Notes: generated from the sequence alone by a model not told the origin. Positions 21,201 to 29,368 are shown, counted from the first letter of the stretch. The stretch is 64,000 nt of DNA from Zhenhengia yiwuensis (GCF_014384995.1 NZ_JACRSY010000007.1:62001-126000), one strand, 5' to 3'. Numbers and translations: made by a program.

Positions 21201-21486
21201 TTAAAGCAATCTCTATCCCTAGTGTTACAAAAGGTAAACTTTGCCCCTCCTGGTTTTCCTTTTCTAGATGTAAAGTATAATGAATAGCTTGTCCAGTTTC
21301 ATCTACTCTAGTGTCTACCTTCACTGGATGATAGCCATTTTGATTAATCTTGACCTCATCTGCAAAATCCTTCTTCCCCCAGAAAGCTTCTTCTCCATCT
21401 AGCTTGTATAGAATGATACGCGGAAAAGCTTTATCTACAACAACCTCAGCCTTACCTAATGACAAAGTTATTTGTTCTAAGTTCAT
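18289..21486 (-). CDS. GH101 endo-alpha-N-acetylgalactosaminidase
   Basis: This protein of about 1065 aa is recognised as GH101. It has the N-terminal beta-sandwich, then GDENGDGLVDWQDAAI (about 258-273) at the start of the catalytic barrel, GHDDSHPDY (337-345), the nucleophile Asp445 in FIYVDVYY and the acid/base Glu470 in ATEFSG. Two C-terminal carbohydrate-binding-like sandwiches follow. GH101 enzymes release the Gal-GalNAc disaccharide from Ser/Thr of mucin-type glycoproteins. They are normally secreted and wall-anchored, but this one has neither signal peptide nor anchor, implying action on imported glycopeptides (inference). The second of two ATGs (21486) has better spacing to AGGGGG. 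It is followed by the sulfatase. Confidence 0.9.
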   Translation of the reverse strand: MNLEQITLSLGKAEVVVDKAFPRIILYKLDGEEAFWGKKDFADEVKINQNGYHPVKVDTRVDETGQAIHYTLHLEKENQEGQSLPFVTLGIEIALTTDGHSKEAKYAQNMKPTDRHIVTYRVTDIQEFDANEQVETIAFTNQALITLSGEKAGYGAVKAGSGQKGISDVFKTTAEIVEGEENQYEVTYPLLYNERYAAAISNNVITPIERIVVREDVAKKAFTFANGTFTYRYCVEPFEGHTETEPLPYAQIIIGGDENGDGLVDWQDAAILFREIMPIPRGSENVKDQVVWIAMNFTSSTSNPFLRVLDNSKILSHYYDGFTQMVLNKGYQVEGHDDSHPDYTEVGIRQGGAHDLNLLGEAGAAYHVKTGIHINAIEYMLDAVNTKLENLKGGKLGELEHGWAWLDSAYLVDQMKDLESGELERRLEDLYQVVPTLSFIYVDVYYRSDYHSYKFAQFMNRHWDVATEFSGPFEGNQIFNHWGIDPYYPSSLGAKSTIYRFLYNGFKDSFNPDPLLKGLQMPGVGTWQSQTNLFEGIELFYNQNLPTKYMQASPIMKLTENRIDFENGSYVAREGEKVKLYSKDKQLIAIMSEEAMRCKSTLFIPWSMTEEDKIYYWNNEEGATTWQLPKKWHEQTEVYVYELTAHGRKFIETLPVTHHTVTLDYKAQTPYVIEDHKEDTSGLPQETVWGEGSLVKDPGFDSLNFGEGKGNWMKLSKSGATDHIQMVHVAVEEGYDHKLCITGKEDALVVQEIEGLEAGATYTVSAWVSAERLVELGMVIGEQVQNTFIHGNDIIGTVVDHKYSKTAYQRIRFDITVPEGENSGKLFIHVPQTDQETKACIDDVRIFRQPGKTDRHKGGAIYFEDFENVDEGWGIFEYALNGGESKVHLARKDPQGRQVKSYAFDGEWSLKISDNKTGEVVSTYPSLVKFQPGVDYTVTFDYTLFAETKGATLPADEAYPYTFAAKDKEGNVLAEETLKASTLGTGEYGGNSNHDPSVERVSLTFTAASEEGTYITISTPNGMPNGAGETTSTALNILMVDNVAIYSEGYEEREAVLPDYPVFKA

Positions 21487-21602
21487 TTTCATCCCCCTAA
21501 ATTCAATATTTTTTATACTATTTTAAATATATTTTAAATGTGTTTTTAGAAAGGTTCAAGCATTATTCTAAAATTTCACAAAATATAAATTAAGAAGTAA
21601 AT

Positions 21603-21739
21603 AAAAAGAAAACCACAGGACCTAAATCCTGTGGCAATTCTTTCAATCCCCTTTAGAACAGGCAAGCCTGCATCCCCTATAATCCGAGTCTCTATATACT
21701 GTTGATTAGTGAATACCCTTGCAAGTTGTGGGTGTCAAA
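21603..21739 (-). ncRNA. Small non-coding RNA or attenuated leader (unidentified)
   Basis: A transcript of about 137 bases is bounded by a good promoter upstream and a strong terminator (stem 21613-21620 with 21627-21634, then TTTTCTTTTTATT). The interior can fold into a long imperfect hairpin: AACAG with CTGTT, AATC with GATT, and ATTC with GAAT pair in order around a G-rich apical part. It contains GGGTATTCAC, which resembles a stretch I recall in Firmicute 6S RNA, but I cannot confirm a family. It could be an independent RNA or a leader that ends early unless GH101 is to be expressed. Confidence 0.5.
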
Positions 21740-21745
21740 CTCCTC

Positions 21746-21774
21746 ATTTTAACATCTTTAGAGATTTTATGCAA
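21746..21774 (-). promoter_or_regulatory. Promoter of the small RNA candidate
   Basis: A -35 box TTGCAT (21769-21774) and a -10 box TAAAAT (21746-21751) are separated by exactly 17 bases on the minus strand; transcription would start near 21739. Confidence 0.6.
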
Positions 21775-21783
21775 AGTACTCCC

Positions 21784-21825
21784 AATAAAAAAAGTCCATA
21801 TAACGTACTAGCCGTTCTATGGACT
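21784..21825 (-). terminator. Terminator after the BFD-like gene
   Basis: The stem AGTCCATA with TATGGACT (21793-21800 with 21818-21825) is followed on the minus strand by seven T residues. Confidence 0.85.
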
Positions 21826-21844
21826 CCTTATCATTTATTACGCC

Positions 21845-22024
21845 TTATTGAGCTTTATGTTCTTCGATTAATTTTTCAATAGTAGCTTTACATCTTCCAC
21901 CATGGCAGAAACCTGTACCTGCTCCAGTTTTTTCACTTACTTCTTCAAAAGTTACTGCACCGTTTTTGATTGCTTCTACGATAGTTTCTTCTGAAATACC
22001 TTTACATAAACATACATTAGCCAT
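21845..22024 (-). CDS. BFD-like [2Fe-2S]-binding mini-protein
   Basis: A short gene of 59 codons that I found by reading the minus strand. It starts with ATG at 22024, eight bases after AGGAGG (22033-22038), and ends with TAA at 21845-21847. The protein begins MANVCLCKGISEET and has FCHGGRC near residue 43, giving the four-cysteine pattern CxC...CxxxxC of bacterioferritin-associated ferredoxin-like (BFD) domains. Such domains bind a [2Fe-2S] cluster; free-standing ones occur in clostridia, often with unknown partners. It has its own terminator and stands alone. Confidence 0.85.
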   Translation of the reverse strand: MANVCLCKGISEETIVEAIKNGAVTFEEVSEKTGAGTGFCHGGRCKATIEKLIEEHKAQ

Positions 22025-22115
22025 TAATATATCCTCCTATAGCTCATATTGTTATCTTTTATCATTTCTATTTTATACCAAAACTACGGTAATTACAAAT
22101 AATAATTTCTATCTA

Positions 22116-22733
22116 TTAGTTATTAATATAAAGCTTAAAGATATCCGCATAATCTTCTCTAATATATTTTTCTTTCGAACTCATAAGCCAATCAAAAGCT
22201 TTTTCGTTCACCTGAGCAAACTCATCCACAAGTTTTACTTCACCCATATTTTTTGTACCTGTAAGTACTTTTGCAGCCATCTCTAAACTCTGCTGTGCAT
22301 CCCTTAAATGAGATTGATTCTTTTTCATAATCATAGACATTTTATGAAGCGCTTTATAAAGGTCTTTAAGCGCCTCAATTTGTTTTTTGTCTACATCAAT
22401 AGAGAAAGCTACTTCTCCTATTATAAATTTAATTTCTGCATCTAAATCTACTGTACCGGCTGTTTCTAAACGTACATTCGAAATCATATGATCACGGTAG
22501 TCATAACGGTGAAGTTGTCTTTTTGAACTGACTGCTGATGTACCATCTAAATGAAGCATAGCTAAGTTGGTAAAACAATATTCATCTGTCTTAGATTTGA
22601 TTAGGAAAAAAATCTGTTCCCCATCTTCATGGAAAATATAATCATCTGAACTTACCTTATCAAAGTCCTTTGGGTCAATAATAGAACCAATATCACTTAA
22701 TCCAAGTGCATCTGCTGCTAAACGTTTAAGCAT
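22116..22733 (-). CDS. PH domain-containing protein (YvbH-like)
   Basis: This 205-aa soluble protein resembles Bacillus YvbH: a bacterial PH-fold domain (about residues 20-125, with FFLIKSKTDEYCFTNLA and a KRQLHRYDY strand), then a helical oligomerisation part (about 130-205). Neither a catalytic motif nor a signal is present, and the function of the family is unclear. It starts behind AGGGAGG and seems to be a single-gene unit. Confidence 0.75.
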   Translation of the reverse strand: MLKRLAADALGLSDIGSIIDPKDFDKVSSDDYIFHEDGEQIFFLIKSKTDEYCFTNLAMLHLDGTSAVSSKRQLHRYDYRDHMISNVRLETAGTVDLDAEIKFIIGEVAFSIDVDKKQIEALKDLYKALHKMSMIMKKNQSHLRDAQQSLEMAAKVLTGTKNMGEVKLVDEFAQVNEKAFDWLMSSKEKYIREDYADIFKLYINN

Positions 22734-23132
22734 AAATGACTTCCTCCCTTATTACAAAAGATCTATTTCTTCTAATATAACATATTGCAACCTATATTTA
22801 TACTCGTAAATTCGCCCAACTGTTCATAATGACTTTTTAGCACCAAGGACATCCCTCAGCCTATTCCCTTATTTCATCTCTTTTCTAACTCCCTAAAATA
22901 GAACAATATTACCCTAAACAAACTTTTAAAAAAGGAAGCATCATTTATTAGCAAAAATTATCACATTATTATAAACAAATATATACTTTTTAAATATAAT
23001 CAACAAACTATTTTTTATAAAGTGAAGATAACCAACTATACACTAAATATTTTGTTGATTTTTAGTTATTTAATAGTTTAATTTTTACTTTATAATAAGT
23101 TTATAAATCTATTATAGAGGGGTATATAAATA
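22734..23132. promoter_or_regulatory. AT-rich divergent upstream region with inverted repeat
   Basis: The 399 bases between the divergent PH-domain and M42 genes contain no open frame of interest. A perfect 10-bp inverted repeat (22998-23007 with 23051-23060, AATCAACAAA) with a 43-base gap lies upstream of the M42 gene and could be an operator. A TATAAT-like box precedes the M42 start by about 40 bases. Confidence 0.35.
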
Positions 23133-24125
23133 ATGTTTTTACAAAATTTAACTCAAGCTTTTGGTGTAAGTGGTTATGAAAAACAAATTAGAGAAGTTAT
23201 TTTAGAAGAAGTTAAAGGTTATGCCGATGAAGTAACTGTAGATGCGCTTGGCAATCTTATTCTCTTCAAAAAAGGAACAGGCTCTAATAAAAAGAAAATT
23301 ATGATGTCTGCACATATGGATGAGATTGGATTCCAGGTTATGAAAATTGACGATAAAGGATTTATTACAGCAAGAGCTTTAGGCGGTATTCCAGTTCAAG
23401 CATCTGTTATGAGCCGTGTACAATTTAGAAACGGCACACAAGGTATCGTGGCTAATACTTGTGACTTTGATGGTCTTAAAAATATCAAAAAACTTTATAT
23501 TGATATTGGTGCAGCTTCAAAAGAAGAAGCTGAAAAGCACGTTAAAATTGGTGATGTAGGCTGTTATGTAGGGGAATACTTAGAACTTAAAGGCAATAAT
23601 ATTTGTGCTAAAGCCATTGATGACCGTATTGGCTGTTACATACTTGCTGAAGCGCTCAAAAAAGTAACGGATTCTTATAATGATCTTTACTTCGTATTCT
23701 CTACTCAAGAAGAAGTTGGCTTACGTGGGGCTACAGTAGCTGCAAATCGTATCCAACCAGATCTTGGCATCGCTTTAGATGTTACCATTTCAAATGACTA
23801 CCCTAACTCAGGTGAAGGCGCTAACAAAATCGGTGGTGGTACAGCGGTTAAAATTTCTGACGGTAGCGTTATCTGTGATGAATACCTTGTAGAGGAAATG
23901 ATTAAATGTTGTGAGGATCATGAAATCCAATACCAACGCGACGTTATCGATGGTGGTGGTACAGATGCTGGTGCCATCAACCGCTCTAACTTTGGTGTAA
24001 GATGTGCTGGTATTTCTGTTGCTACACGCTATGTACACGGCCCAAATGCTGTTGTCAATATGGACGATGTCAAAGCTTCTATTGATTTACTTAGTAAGTA
24101 TGTCAATGTGGAATTTACTTTTTAA
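23133..24125 (+). CDS. M42-family metallo-aminopeptidase
   Basis: This 330-aa co-catalytic metallopeptidase has its ligands in the right order: His61 in SAHMDE, Asp163/164 in AIDDRIG, Glu193/194 in TQEEVGLRG, Asp216 in ALDVT, and the late His in RYVHGPN. M42 enzymes (PepA/FrvX/YsdC) form dodecameric cytoplasmic shells that trim peptides; some relatives were once annotated as endoglucanases. It starts at an ATG after GAGGGG and ends at its own bidirectional hairpin. There is no link to the glycan genes beyond proximity. Confidence 0.93.
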   Translation: MFLQNLTQAFGVSGYEKQIREVILEEVKGYADEVTVDALGNLILFKKGTGSNKKKIMMSAHMDEIGFQVMKIDDKGFITARALGGIPVQASVMSRVQFRNGTQGIVANTCDFDGLKNIKKLYIDIGAASKEEAEKHVKIGDVGCYVGEYLELKGNNICAKAIDDRIGCYILAEALKKVTDSYNDLYFVFSTQEEVGLRGATVAANRIQPDLGIALDVTISNDYPNSGEGANKIGGGTAVKISDGSVICDEYLVEEMIKCCEDHEIQYQRDVIDGGGTDAGAINRSNFGVRCAGISVATRYVHGPNAVVNMDDVKASIDLLSKYVNVEFTF

Positions 24126-24140
24126 ATAATAGTAAAGCTA

Positions 24141-24180
24141 AAAAGGTAGGTTAAGTCATATGACTCAGCCTACCTTTTCT
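24141..24180 (+). terminator. Terminator after the M42 peptidase gene
   Basis: A long near-perfect hairpin (24141-24158 with 24161-24178) with AAAA on one side and TTTT on the other may also end the minus-strand DUF2264 transcript. Confidence 0.75.
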
Positions 24181-24260
24181 CTTATAAAGCTTTTGTGTTA
24201 TAAAACTTTTTTAGTTCAACGATTATACGATCTCTTCTAGTCTTTCTCGCTTTGCAGCCC

Positions 24261-25970
24261 TTAAATAAGATCCCCTTCTATATACGTTTCGATCTTGGTA
24301 GTGCCTTGCTTAATATTAAACTTCACAAACGGCAAACTTACCTTTGGATGAAGAATGTTCGTACTTGTTTCACACTGCACACTATCTAATACCCCTTCTC
24401 CCTCTCGTAACGTTATACTACTATAAGCTTTTTCATGGAATAACTTAATACACTTTCCTTCATAGACTTTATTGAGCGCTCCCTTATCTAATACAGGTAT
24501 TGCAAACCCTGATTCATAGACTTCATACTCCCCATTAGAGTGAATCACATGACGACGTATATGCCCTTTGCCCCAAGGGATAAGTGTTGTTTCGACCTCA
24601 ACACCTGATAGAGGTGACCATTTAGAATAAATACTCTCTTCTACTTTAACTTTTTCACAACGTCTACGCACAAAGCACATATGGTCTTTTACAAAAGTAA
24701 GCATATTATCTGGTGCCGCTTGGCTAAAGGTATAATAAGATTTTGGTACATTAAATCCAAAGTATGTCGAGTAAGCAAATTTCTCATATTTTTCAGCCGT
24801 ATGTAATGGCTCCCACGCTGCATACTGACCTGAAGTAAGTGCTACTGTATGTTTAGATGATAAGCGCTGGAAAATCATTTTAGCATGCTTTTCTACTCTC
24901 AAACTCTCTAAAGATGGCATGGGCTCCTCTTCAGCTTTCCAGAATGGATGCTCCTTATCTAAAGCAAGGATAATGAAACTTTTAAATGCCCAATAAGGTG
25001 AACCTTGGCTATTATATCCTTCAGCCATTTGAATATTAGGATAGCCATAACCTATAGTTAACTTACCCTGTGCATCTAAAATAGGCCTATTAAACCAATT
25101 TCTAAAATGTCGATTCACAATTCCCTTCATAACTCCCCATGAAAAGACTTCTACGTCTGCAAAAGCTAATGCTCCCCAAAAACCACACTGTGCAAAGCGG
25201 TAAGTTAAAGAACGTCCGTAAGGTAAAGATTCCCCACCTTCTACAAACCAATAAATGTAGTCTTGTGCAAATAATTTGGCTCTTTCAATAAACTTGCTAC
25301 ATGTTTCAGGGTCTCTATCCTTCATCGTTTTGGCATAGATTAAACTATAAAAATGCATAGCAAACGCAATATAATAATCACGCTGATTCGTTTTACCATC
25401 TGAATACCAGCCATCCCCTAAGTAAAAGGTTTCGATTTTATCAAGAGACTCTTTAATCGCTTCTTCACTGTATCTTCCACCTACATTTCTTAATCCAATA
25501 TTCACAAGTACTCTAAAAAACAACCAGTTATTGGCTGGAATTTGAGTAGGGTTAATTTGTAAGAGCCAATCGTTAAGGTTATTGCGCTCCTTCTCACTAA
25601 GAGGTTCCCAAATTTTCTCTGGGGCTATAAGAAGCCCTAAACCTATAGCCGCCATCTCCACAAAGGCTTGATGACATCCATAGCATGTTCCCCAGTATTC
25701 AGGATGCTCAGGGTCTGTTCCATGACTAAGGCCTTCCTTATAATATGTTTCTAAATCACTGCTTCCCCCACCTTTAAAGAAAGGTACAAGTCCCCATAGA
25801 AGTCTTGAAAAAGTCTCAAGTCCTGCTATCCTATCCTCATAGTGTGCTTGTGTTGGTCCAATTTTCAAATATGCTCTTCCCTCAGAGAAATAGGATTTTA
25901 AAGGCTCACATAAGGCTAAAAGTGCCTGCTCATAGTCATTTTTTGTACTAAATTTTGTATTTAGTTCCAT
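24261..25970 (-). CDS. DUF2264 protein (putative intracellular glycoside hydrolase, GH154-like)
   Basis: This 569-aa soluble protein has the DUF2264 start (ETFSRLLWGLVPFFKGG) and an (alpha/alpha)-barrel-rich N-terminal two thirds with GWYSDGKTNQRDYY and a beta-rich C-terminal part. I believe DUF2264 members were placed in CAZy GH154 (beta-glucuronidase activity reported), but I cannot verify this here. There is no signal peptide. It is the last gene of the fucosidase/binding-protein/GH88 operon, 72 bases after GH88, which suits processing of uronic-acid oligosaccharides. Confidence 0.82.
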   Translation of the reverse strand: MELNTKFSTKNDYEQALLALCEPLKSYFSEGRAYLKIGPTQAHYEDRIAGLETFSRLLWGLVPFFKGGGSSDLETYYKEGLSHGTDPEHPEYWGTCYGCHQAFVEMAAIGLGLLIAPEKIWEPLSEKERNNLNDWLLQINPTQIPANNWLFFRVLVNIGLRNVGGRYSEEAIKESLDKIETFYLGDGWYSDGKTNQRDYYIAFAMHFYSLIYAKTMKDRDPETCSKFIERAKLFAQDYIYWFVEGGESLPYGRSLTYRFAQCGFWGALAFADVEVFSWGVMKGIVNRHFRNWFNRPILDAQGKLTIGYGYPNIQMAEGYNSQGSPYWAFKSFIILALDKEHPFWKAEEEPMPSLESLRVEKHAKMIFQRLSSKHTVALTSGQYAAWEPLHTAEKYEKFAYSTYFGFNVPKSYYTFSQAAPDNMLTFVKDHMCFVRRRCEKVKVEESIYSKWSPLSGVEVETTLIPWGKGHIRRHVIHSNGEYEVYESGFAIPVLDKGALNKVYEGKCIKLFHEKAYSSITLREGEGVLDSVQCETSTNILHPKVSLPFVKFNIKQGTTKIETYIEGDLI

Positions 25971-26042
25971 ATTAGCTCCCTCTTTCTTTATTCAATCTTT
26001 TCTTTTATCCTTTATTATCGTTCTTTTTTCTTATTTCTCCTC

Positions 26043-27167
26043 TTACCAAAATAGCTCTTTGCCACCTCGTAGCTTATAAAGCGCTTCTATAAAGAAGTAA
26101 TCTCCATAAATAATAGGCATATGTCTACCTGTTTCAGTATGATACCTTTCTGTACCCATTTGTAAAATGCTATCTTCATCTTCATCCCAGTTACAGAACT
26201 GCTTTTCCATTGCCTCTAGCATATGTAATGCTGGCATTAAGTAAAGCTTTTGTTCATATTCAGGTACTAAGCGGGCTAGTTCTATAAGGCCACAAGCCGC
26301 AATGGCCCCTGCTGTGCTGTCATACACTATAGGTTCCTGTGGTGCTCTAAAATCACATCTTGGTAAGTAATCTTCAGCAACACTTGCAATAAAATAGTGT
26401 GCAACTTTTTTAGCTGTATCAAGATACTCTTGTTTATGTGTATGTATATAGCTTAAAGTAAAACCATAAAGAGCCCAAGCCTGTCCCCTGCTCCATGAAG
26501 AACCTTCTCCATAGCCTTGACCACCTTTTTCTTCTAACATTTCCCCCATTAAAGGATCATACACTACAATATGTTTAACGCTACCATCTGCTCTTACATG
26601 ATTATGCATGGTTGTATCTGCATGGCTTTCAGCAATGAAACGAAATCTTGGATCCCCTGTATAATTTGATGCCCAGTACAGTAAAGGAATATTCATCATT
26701 GAGTCAATAATAGACCATCCTTCATTTCCCTTTCCATTCCAAGCCCTAATAAATTTGCCGTTTAAATTATAGCGTCCTGCCAATATATTCGCTGTATATA
26801 AAGCACGTTTTTTAGCCTGTTCCTCCCCGCATAGACGATAATGCACACCGCTTGTAATGTGCCACATAAAGCCTACATCATGATGTAGACCTTCATAGTT
26901 TTCAAGTGCCTTATCTAGAAGTTTTTCTCCCTGCATGGCTGTTTCTTTATAAAGTGCTTTTCCTGTTGCTGCATACATAATCCACATCATACCTGGCCAA
27001 AAGCCATTGGTCCACCAACATACATTATTTTTAGACTGATCATCAAATCTACCATTTTTGCTGGTATAAGGGAGATTGTTGCCATTTCTAGGTACTACCT
27101 GACTTAATTTCTTTTCAATTTTTTCCCAAGTTTCATCTACCCACTTTTTATCTCTATACTGTTCCAT
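26043..27167 (-). CDS. GH88 unsaturated glucuronyl hydrolase
   Basis: 374 aa, full length for GH88. It has an (alpha/alpha)6 barrel with the two catalytic aspartates in place: Asp97 in LHHDVGFMW and Asp155 in IIDSMMN. GSSWSRGQAWALYG, which lines the active site, is present. The family removes the 4,5-unsaturated uronic acid left by polysaccharide lyases at the end of glycosaminoglycan fragments by hydrating the double bond. There is no signal peptide, so it is cytoplasmic. It starts behind AAGGAGC. No lyase gene is in the window, so lyase products would come from elsewhere. Confidence 0.95.
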   Translation of the reverse strand: MEQYRDKKWVDETWEKIEKKLSQVVPRNGNNLPYTSKNGRFDDQSKNNVCWWTNGFWPGMMWIMYAATGKALYKETAMQGEKLLDKALENYEGLHHDVGFMWHITSGVHYRLCGEEQAKKRALYTANILAGRYNLNGKFIRAWNGKGNEGWSIIDSMMNIPLLYWASNYTGDPRFRFIAESHADTTMHNHVRADGSVKHIVVYDPLMGEMLEEKGGQGYGEGSSWSRGQAWALYGFTLSYIHTHKQEYLDTAKKVAHYFIASVAEDYLPRCDFRAPQEPIVYDSTAGAIAACGLIELARLVPEYEQKLYLMPALHMLEAMEKQFCNWDEDEDSILQMGTERYHTETGRHMPIIYGDYFFIEALYKLRGGKELFW

Positions 27168-27277
27168 AAAGTTAGCTCCTTTTCTGCTACTTTTTATTCT
27201 ACAAAATTTTTATTTATTTTAACCTTTTATTATCCCTTTCCTATCCACTGGCTTTCTAGAGTAGCTTCAAAGCGATA

Positions 27278-27313
27278 ACAAAAGGAAGTGCCACCCTACA
27301 GCAACACTTCCTT
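27278..27313 (-). terminator. Hairpin between the orphan binding protein and GH88
   Basis: A stem of nine base pairs (27282-27290 with 27305-27313) is followed by TTTTGTT on the minus strand. It ends or thins the transcript after the lipoprotein gene; the GH88 and DUF2264 genes need readthrough or their own promoter. Confidence 0.7.
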
Positions 27314-27323
27314 CTCCCCACAT

Positions 27324-29339
27324 TTATTCCCCTTTTACAACTTCTACTTCAATAGTGATAGAAGCTTTATTATTGGCATAGTCTGTCACTGTTAACGATA
27401 CATTGTATGTACCAGCAGTTGTTGTATCCAGTTCTGAAAGGTCAGCTTCTACTCTACTGTTAAGTACAATACCGTCTTTATCTACTGCACTTTCTATAAA
27501 GTCATTTGCCCAGTTAATCTTATTGGCATCTTCTTCTAATTTAATGGTGCGATACTCTGCTTTAGCTGCTAGAGTTGGAGGTGTTGTATTTTTATCATCA
27601 AAGATAACCACATCATTTTTAGAAACGGCTTCATTACCATTTTTGTCTTTGATTTTTACTTGAATACCACTTGTATAAGTAGCTGCTACTGTCGTATCTA
27701 CATCTACTATTTCTACTGTAGCAGTTGCCATATCAAGATTACCATCTATGTTATCTGTTGCAGTAAAGTCTTTTGTAAAGTCAATCTGAGATAGATCTGT
27801 TCCTACTGGATAATGGTAAGTACCTGTTACGAGTTTTTCAAACTTAGGTACAACATTATCCTGTGCCTTACCAGAATTTAAAGCTTTCTCTTTAATCGCA
27901 ATGGCATCATCAAAAATACCTCTTTGTTGCTCAATCGCTACTGAATATTTTGGTGTATTATTTCGACCATAAATAGAATCCCCTACTAATCTAATAAATT
28001 TACCACTAATACTAAATACATCTGCAAGCTCATTTACCACTGTTTCTTCACTACGTTTATGATAAATATCTACCATATCTTGGCCAATCTCTGGATGGAA
28101 CATATCCATACCTATAAAGACACTCTTTTCGCCTTCTTCTTTAGGCTCACCTGTTTCCCCATTTAAATACATATAGGTAGCCTGAATAGCCAGTGGAATT
28201 TTCTCTTCATCTGTTCCCTTTAAAATAGCATAGCTTTCACCTGGAATACGACAATCACGGTAGTTAGGATCATCAAGTGCCATATGGTCTGGTCTTGGGA
28301 ACGGTACATAACCCATAGACTGACCTCTTTCTGCTAACTTCTGTGAATGAGATCGAGTCTTCCAGTCTTCAATAAGAGAAAAGACTGTTTCACCTCTACC
28401 GATAGATTCACGTCCATCTACAATATCTTGATTACCTTCTGCCTGATTTTGTACATATACTAAACCTGATTCAATAAGTTCTTGCGTAAAAGCCACTGCT
28501 TCTTTTGTAGCATCGGATTCTATTTCTAATCCATTACGTCCATAGATACTACCACCAGCTGCGTGTACAGCTTGAAGCACAATGTCATAGTGGCTTGACC
28601 AGAAAGCTTCAATACGTCTTTCAGGACGCTCTGGTGCTTGACTATTGGTATAATGTCTATCAATTTTTTCTAAGTAGTCTTTAAATGTACTCCATGTCCA
28701 GTCGCCAGATAAATATAAATCTGTTGGATAAACTGTTTTGCCATCTACTTTAAGCGCATCTACTGCTTCAATATAGTCAATGTTGTACATAAGTGGTAAG
28801 AAGGTAATGTTATGGTCACCACCTAATCTTAAGAAGTAGTATTTGTCAAATACTTTAGGAGGATCTTCTTCTTTAAGGAGTTCTTCCCATTCATCTAATG
28901 GCTGCAAAATATTCTGCCCTAAAATCCCCCCTGCCCCATAGGTATAAATACGTGCTACATCACATAGTGGGTCTCCAGCTAATACACTTTGAAGGAGTAC
29001 TTCCCCTGTATCTCCCGGAAATTGTACAAACTGGAAATCTACATTTAAAGTTTCTCTAATATGCTCAAGTACTTTTAGTTTTTCTGCTCTTGTCTCCTCA
29101 TCCATGACATATTCCCCTGTCACAGGATCTTTGTAATTAGGGTCTTCCTCACTTGCAGCATGAGAACCATAGCGAATCACAATCGGTTCTGCTTTGTCCT
29201 TGTTACTTTCTTCCTTAGCTACCCCTGTGGTGGATGTTTCCCCTGATGCAACCTCTTGACTGGCTGCACTGCAACCTGTTAATAAAAGCGTACTTGCTAA
29301 TGCCATCCCTATCACTTGTCTGTACTTTTTAAAAAACAT
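27324..29339 (-). CDS. Large sugar-binding lipoprotein with C-terminal Ig-like (DUF5011-type) domains
   Basis: 671 aa with a lipobox LTGC (Cys23). Residues ~50-505 form a large family 1 extracellular solute-binding protein (YPTDLYLSGDWTWSTFKDYL is typical). Residues ~510-671 add two related beta-sandwich repeats; the first contains ATDNIDGNLD and AVATYTSGIQV-like strands, the second TTTAGTYNVSLTVTDYANN. This is the pattern of DUF5011/HYR-like Ig domains of surface proteins. The fusion is unusual for ABC receptors, which are about 450-560 aa. No permease genes adjoin it. It lies between the fucosidase (30-base gap) and GH88. Confidence 0.88.
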   Translation of the reverse strand: MFFKKYRQVIGMALASTLLLTGCSAASQEVASGETSTTGVAKEESNKDKAEPIVIRYGSHAASEEDPNYKDPVTGEYVMDEETRAEKLKVLEHIRETLNVDFQFVQFPGDTGEVLLQSVLAGDPLCDVARIYTYGAGGILGQNILQPLDEWEELLKEEDPPKVFDKYYFLRLGGDHNITFLPLMYNIDYIEAVDALKVDGKTVYPTDLYLSGDWTWSTFKDYLEKIDRHYTNSQAPERPERRIEAFWSSHYDIVLQAVHAAGGSIYGRNGLEIESDATKEAVAFTQELIESGLVYVQNQAEGNQDIVDGRESIGRGETVFSLIEDWKTRSHSQKLAERGQSMGYVPFPRPDHMALDDPNYRDCRIPGESYAILKGTDEEKIPLAIQATYMYLNGETGEPKEEGEKSVFIGMDMFHPEIGQDMVDIYHKRSEETVVNELADVFSISGKFIRLVGDSIYGRNNTPKYSVAIEQQRGIFDDAIAIKEKALNSGKAQDNVVPKFEKLVTGTYHYPVGTDLSQIDFTKDFTATDNIDGNLDMATATVEIVDVDTTVAATYTSGIQVKIKDKNGNEAVSKNDVVIFDDKNTTPPTLAAKAEYRTIKLEEDANKINWANDFIESAVDKDGIVLNSRVEADLSELDTTTAGTYNVSLTVTDYANNKASITIEVEVVKGE

Positions 29340-29368
29340 GAAACCCCTCCCTTATCTCTTTATTTTTC

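Larger units (their letters stand above)
21493..21844. other. Gene-free stretch between GH101 and BFD genes
   Basis: 352 bases without an open frame of note. From high to low coordinate it holds the terminator of the BFD gene, a well-formed minus-strand promoter, the RNA candidate at 21603-21739 ending in a terminator, and about 110 bases of leader before GH101. Confidence 0.6.

Noticed and set aside
21603..21739. Naming the small RNA as 6S or SRP RNA
   Set aside because: The GGGTATTCAC piece alone is not enough, the transcript is shorter than usual for 6S, and the SRP core GGAAG/AGCAG motif is absent.
21966..22286. Open frame of 106 codons on the plus strand
   Set aside because: It lies antisense to the BFD-like and PH-domain genes and has low-complexity AT-rich content.
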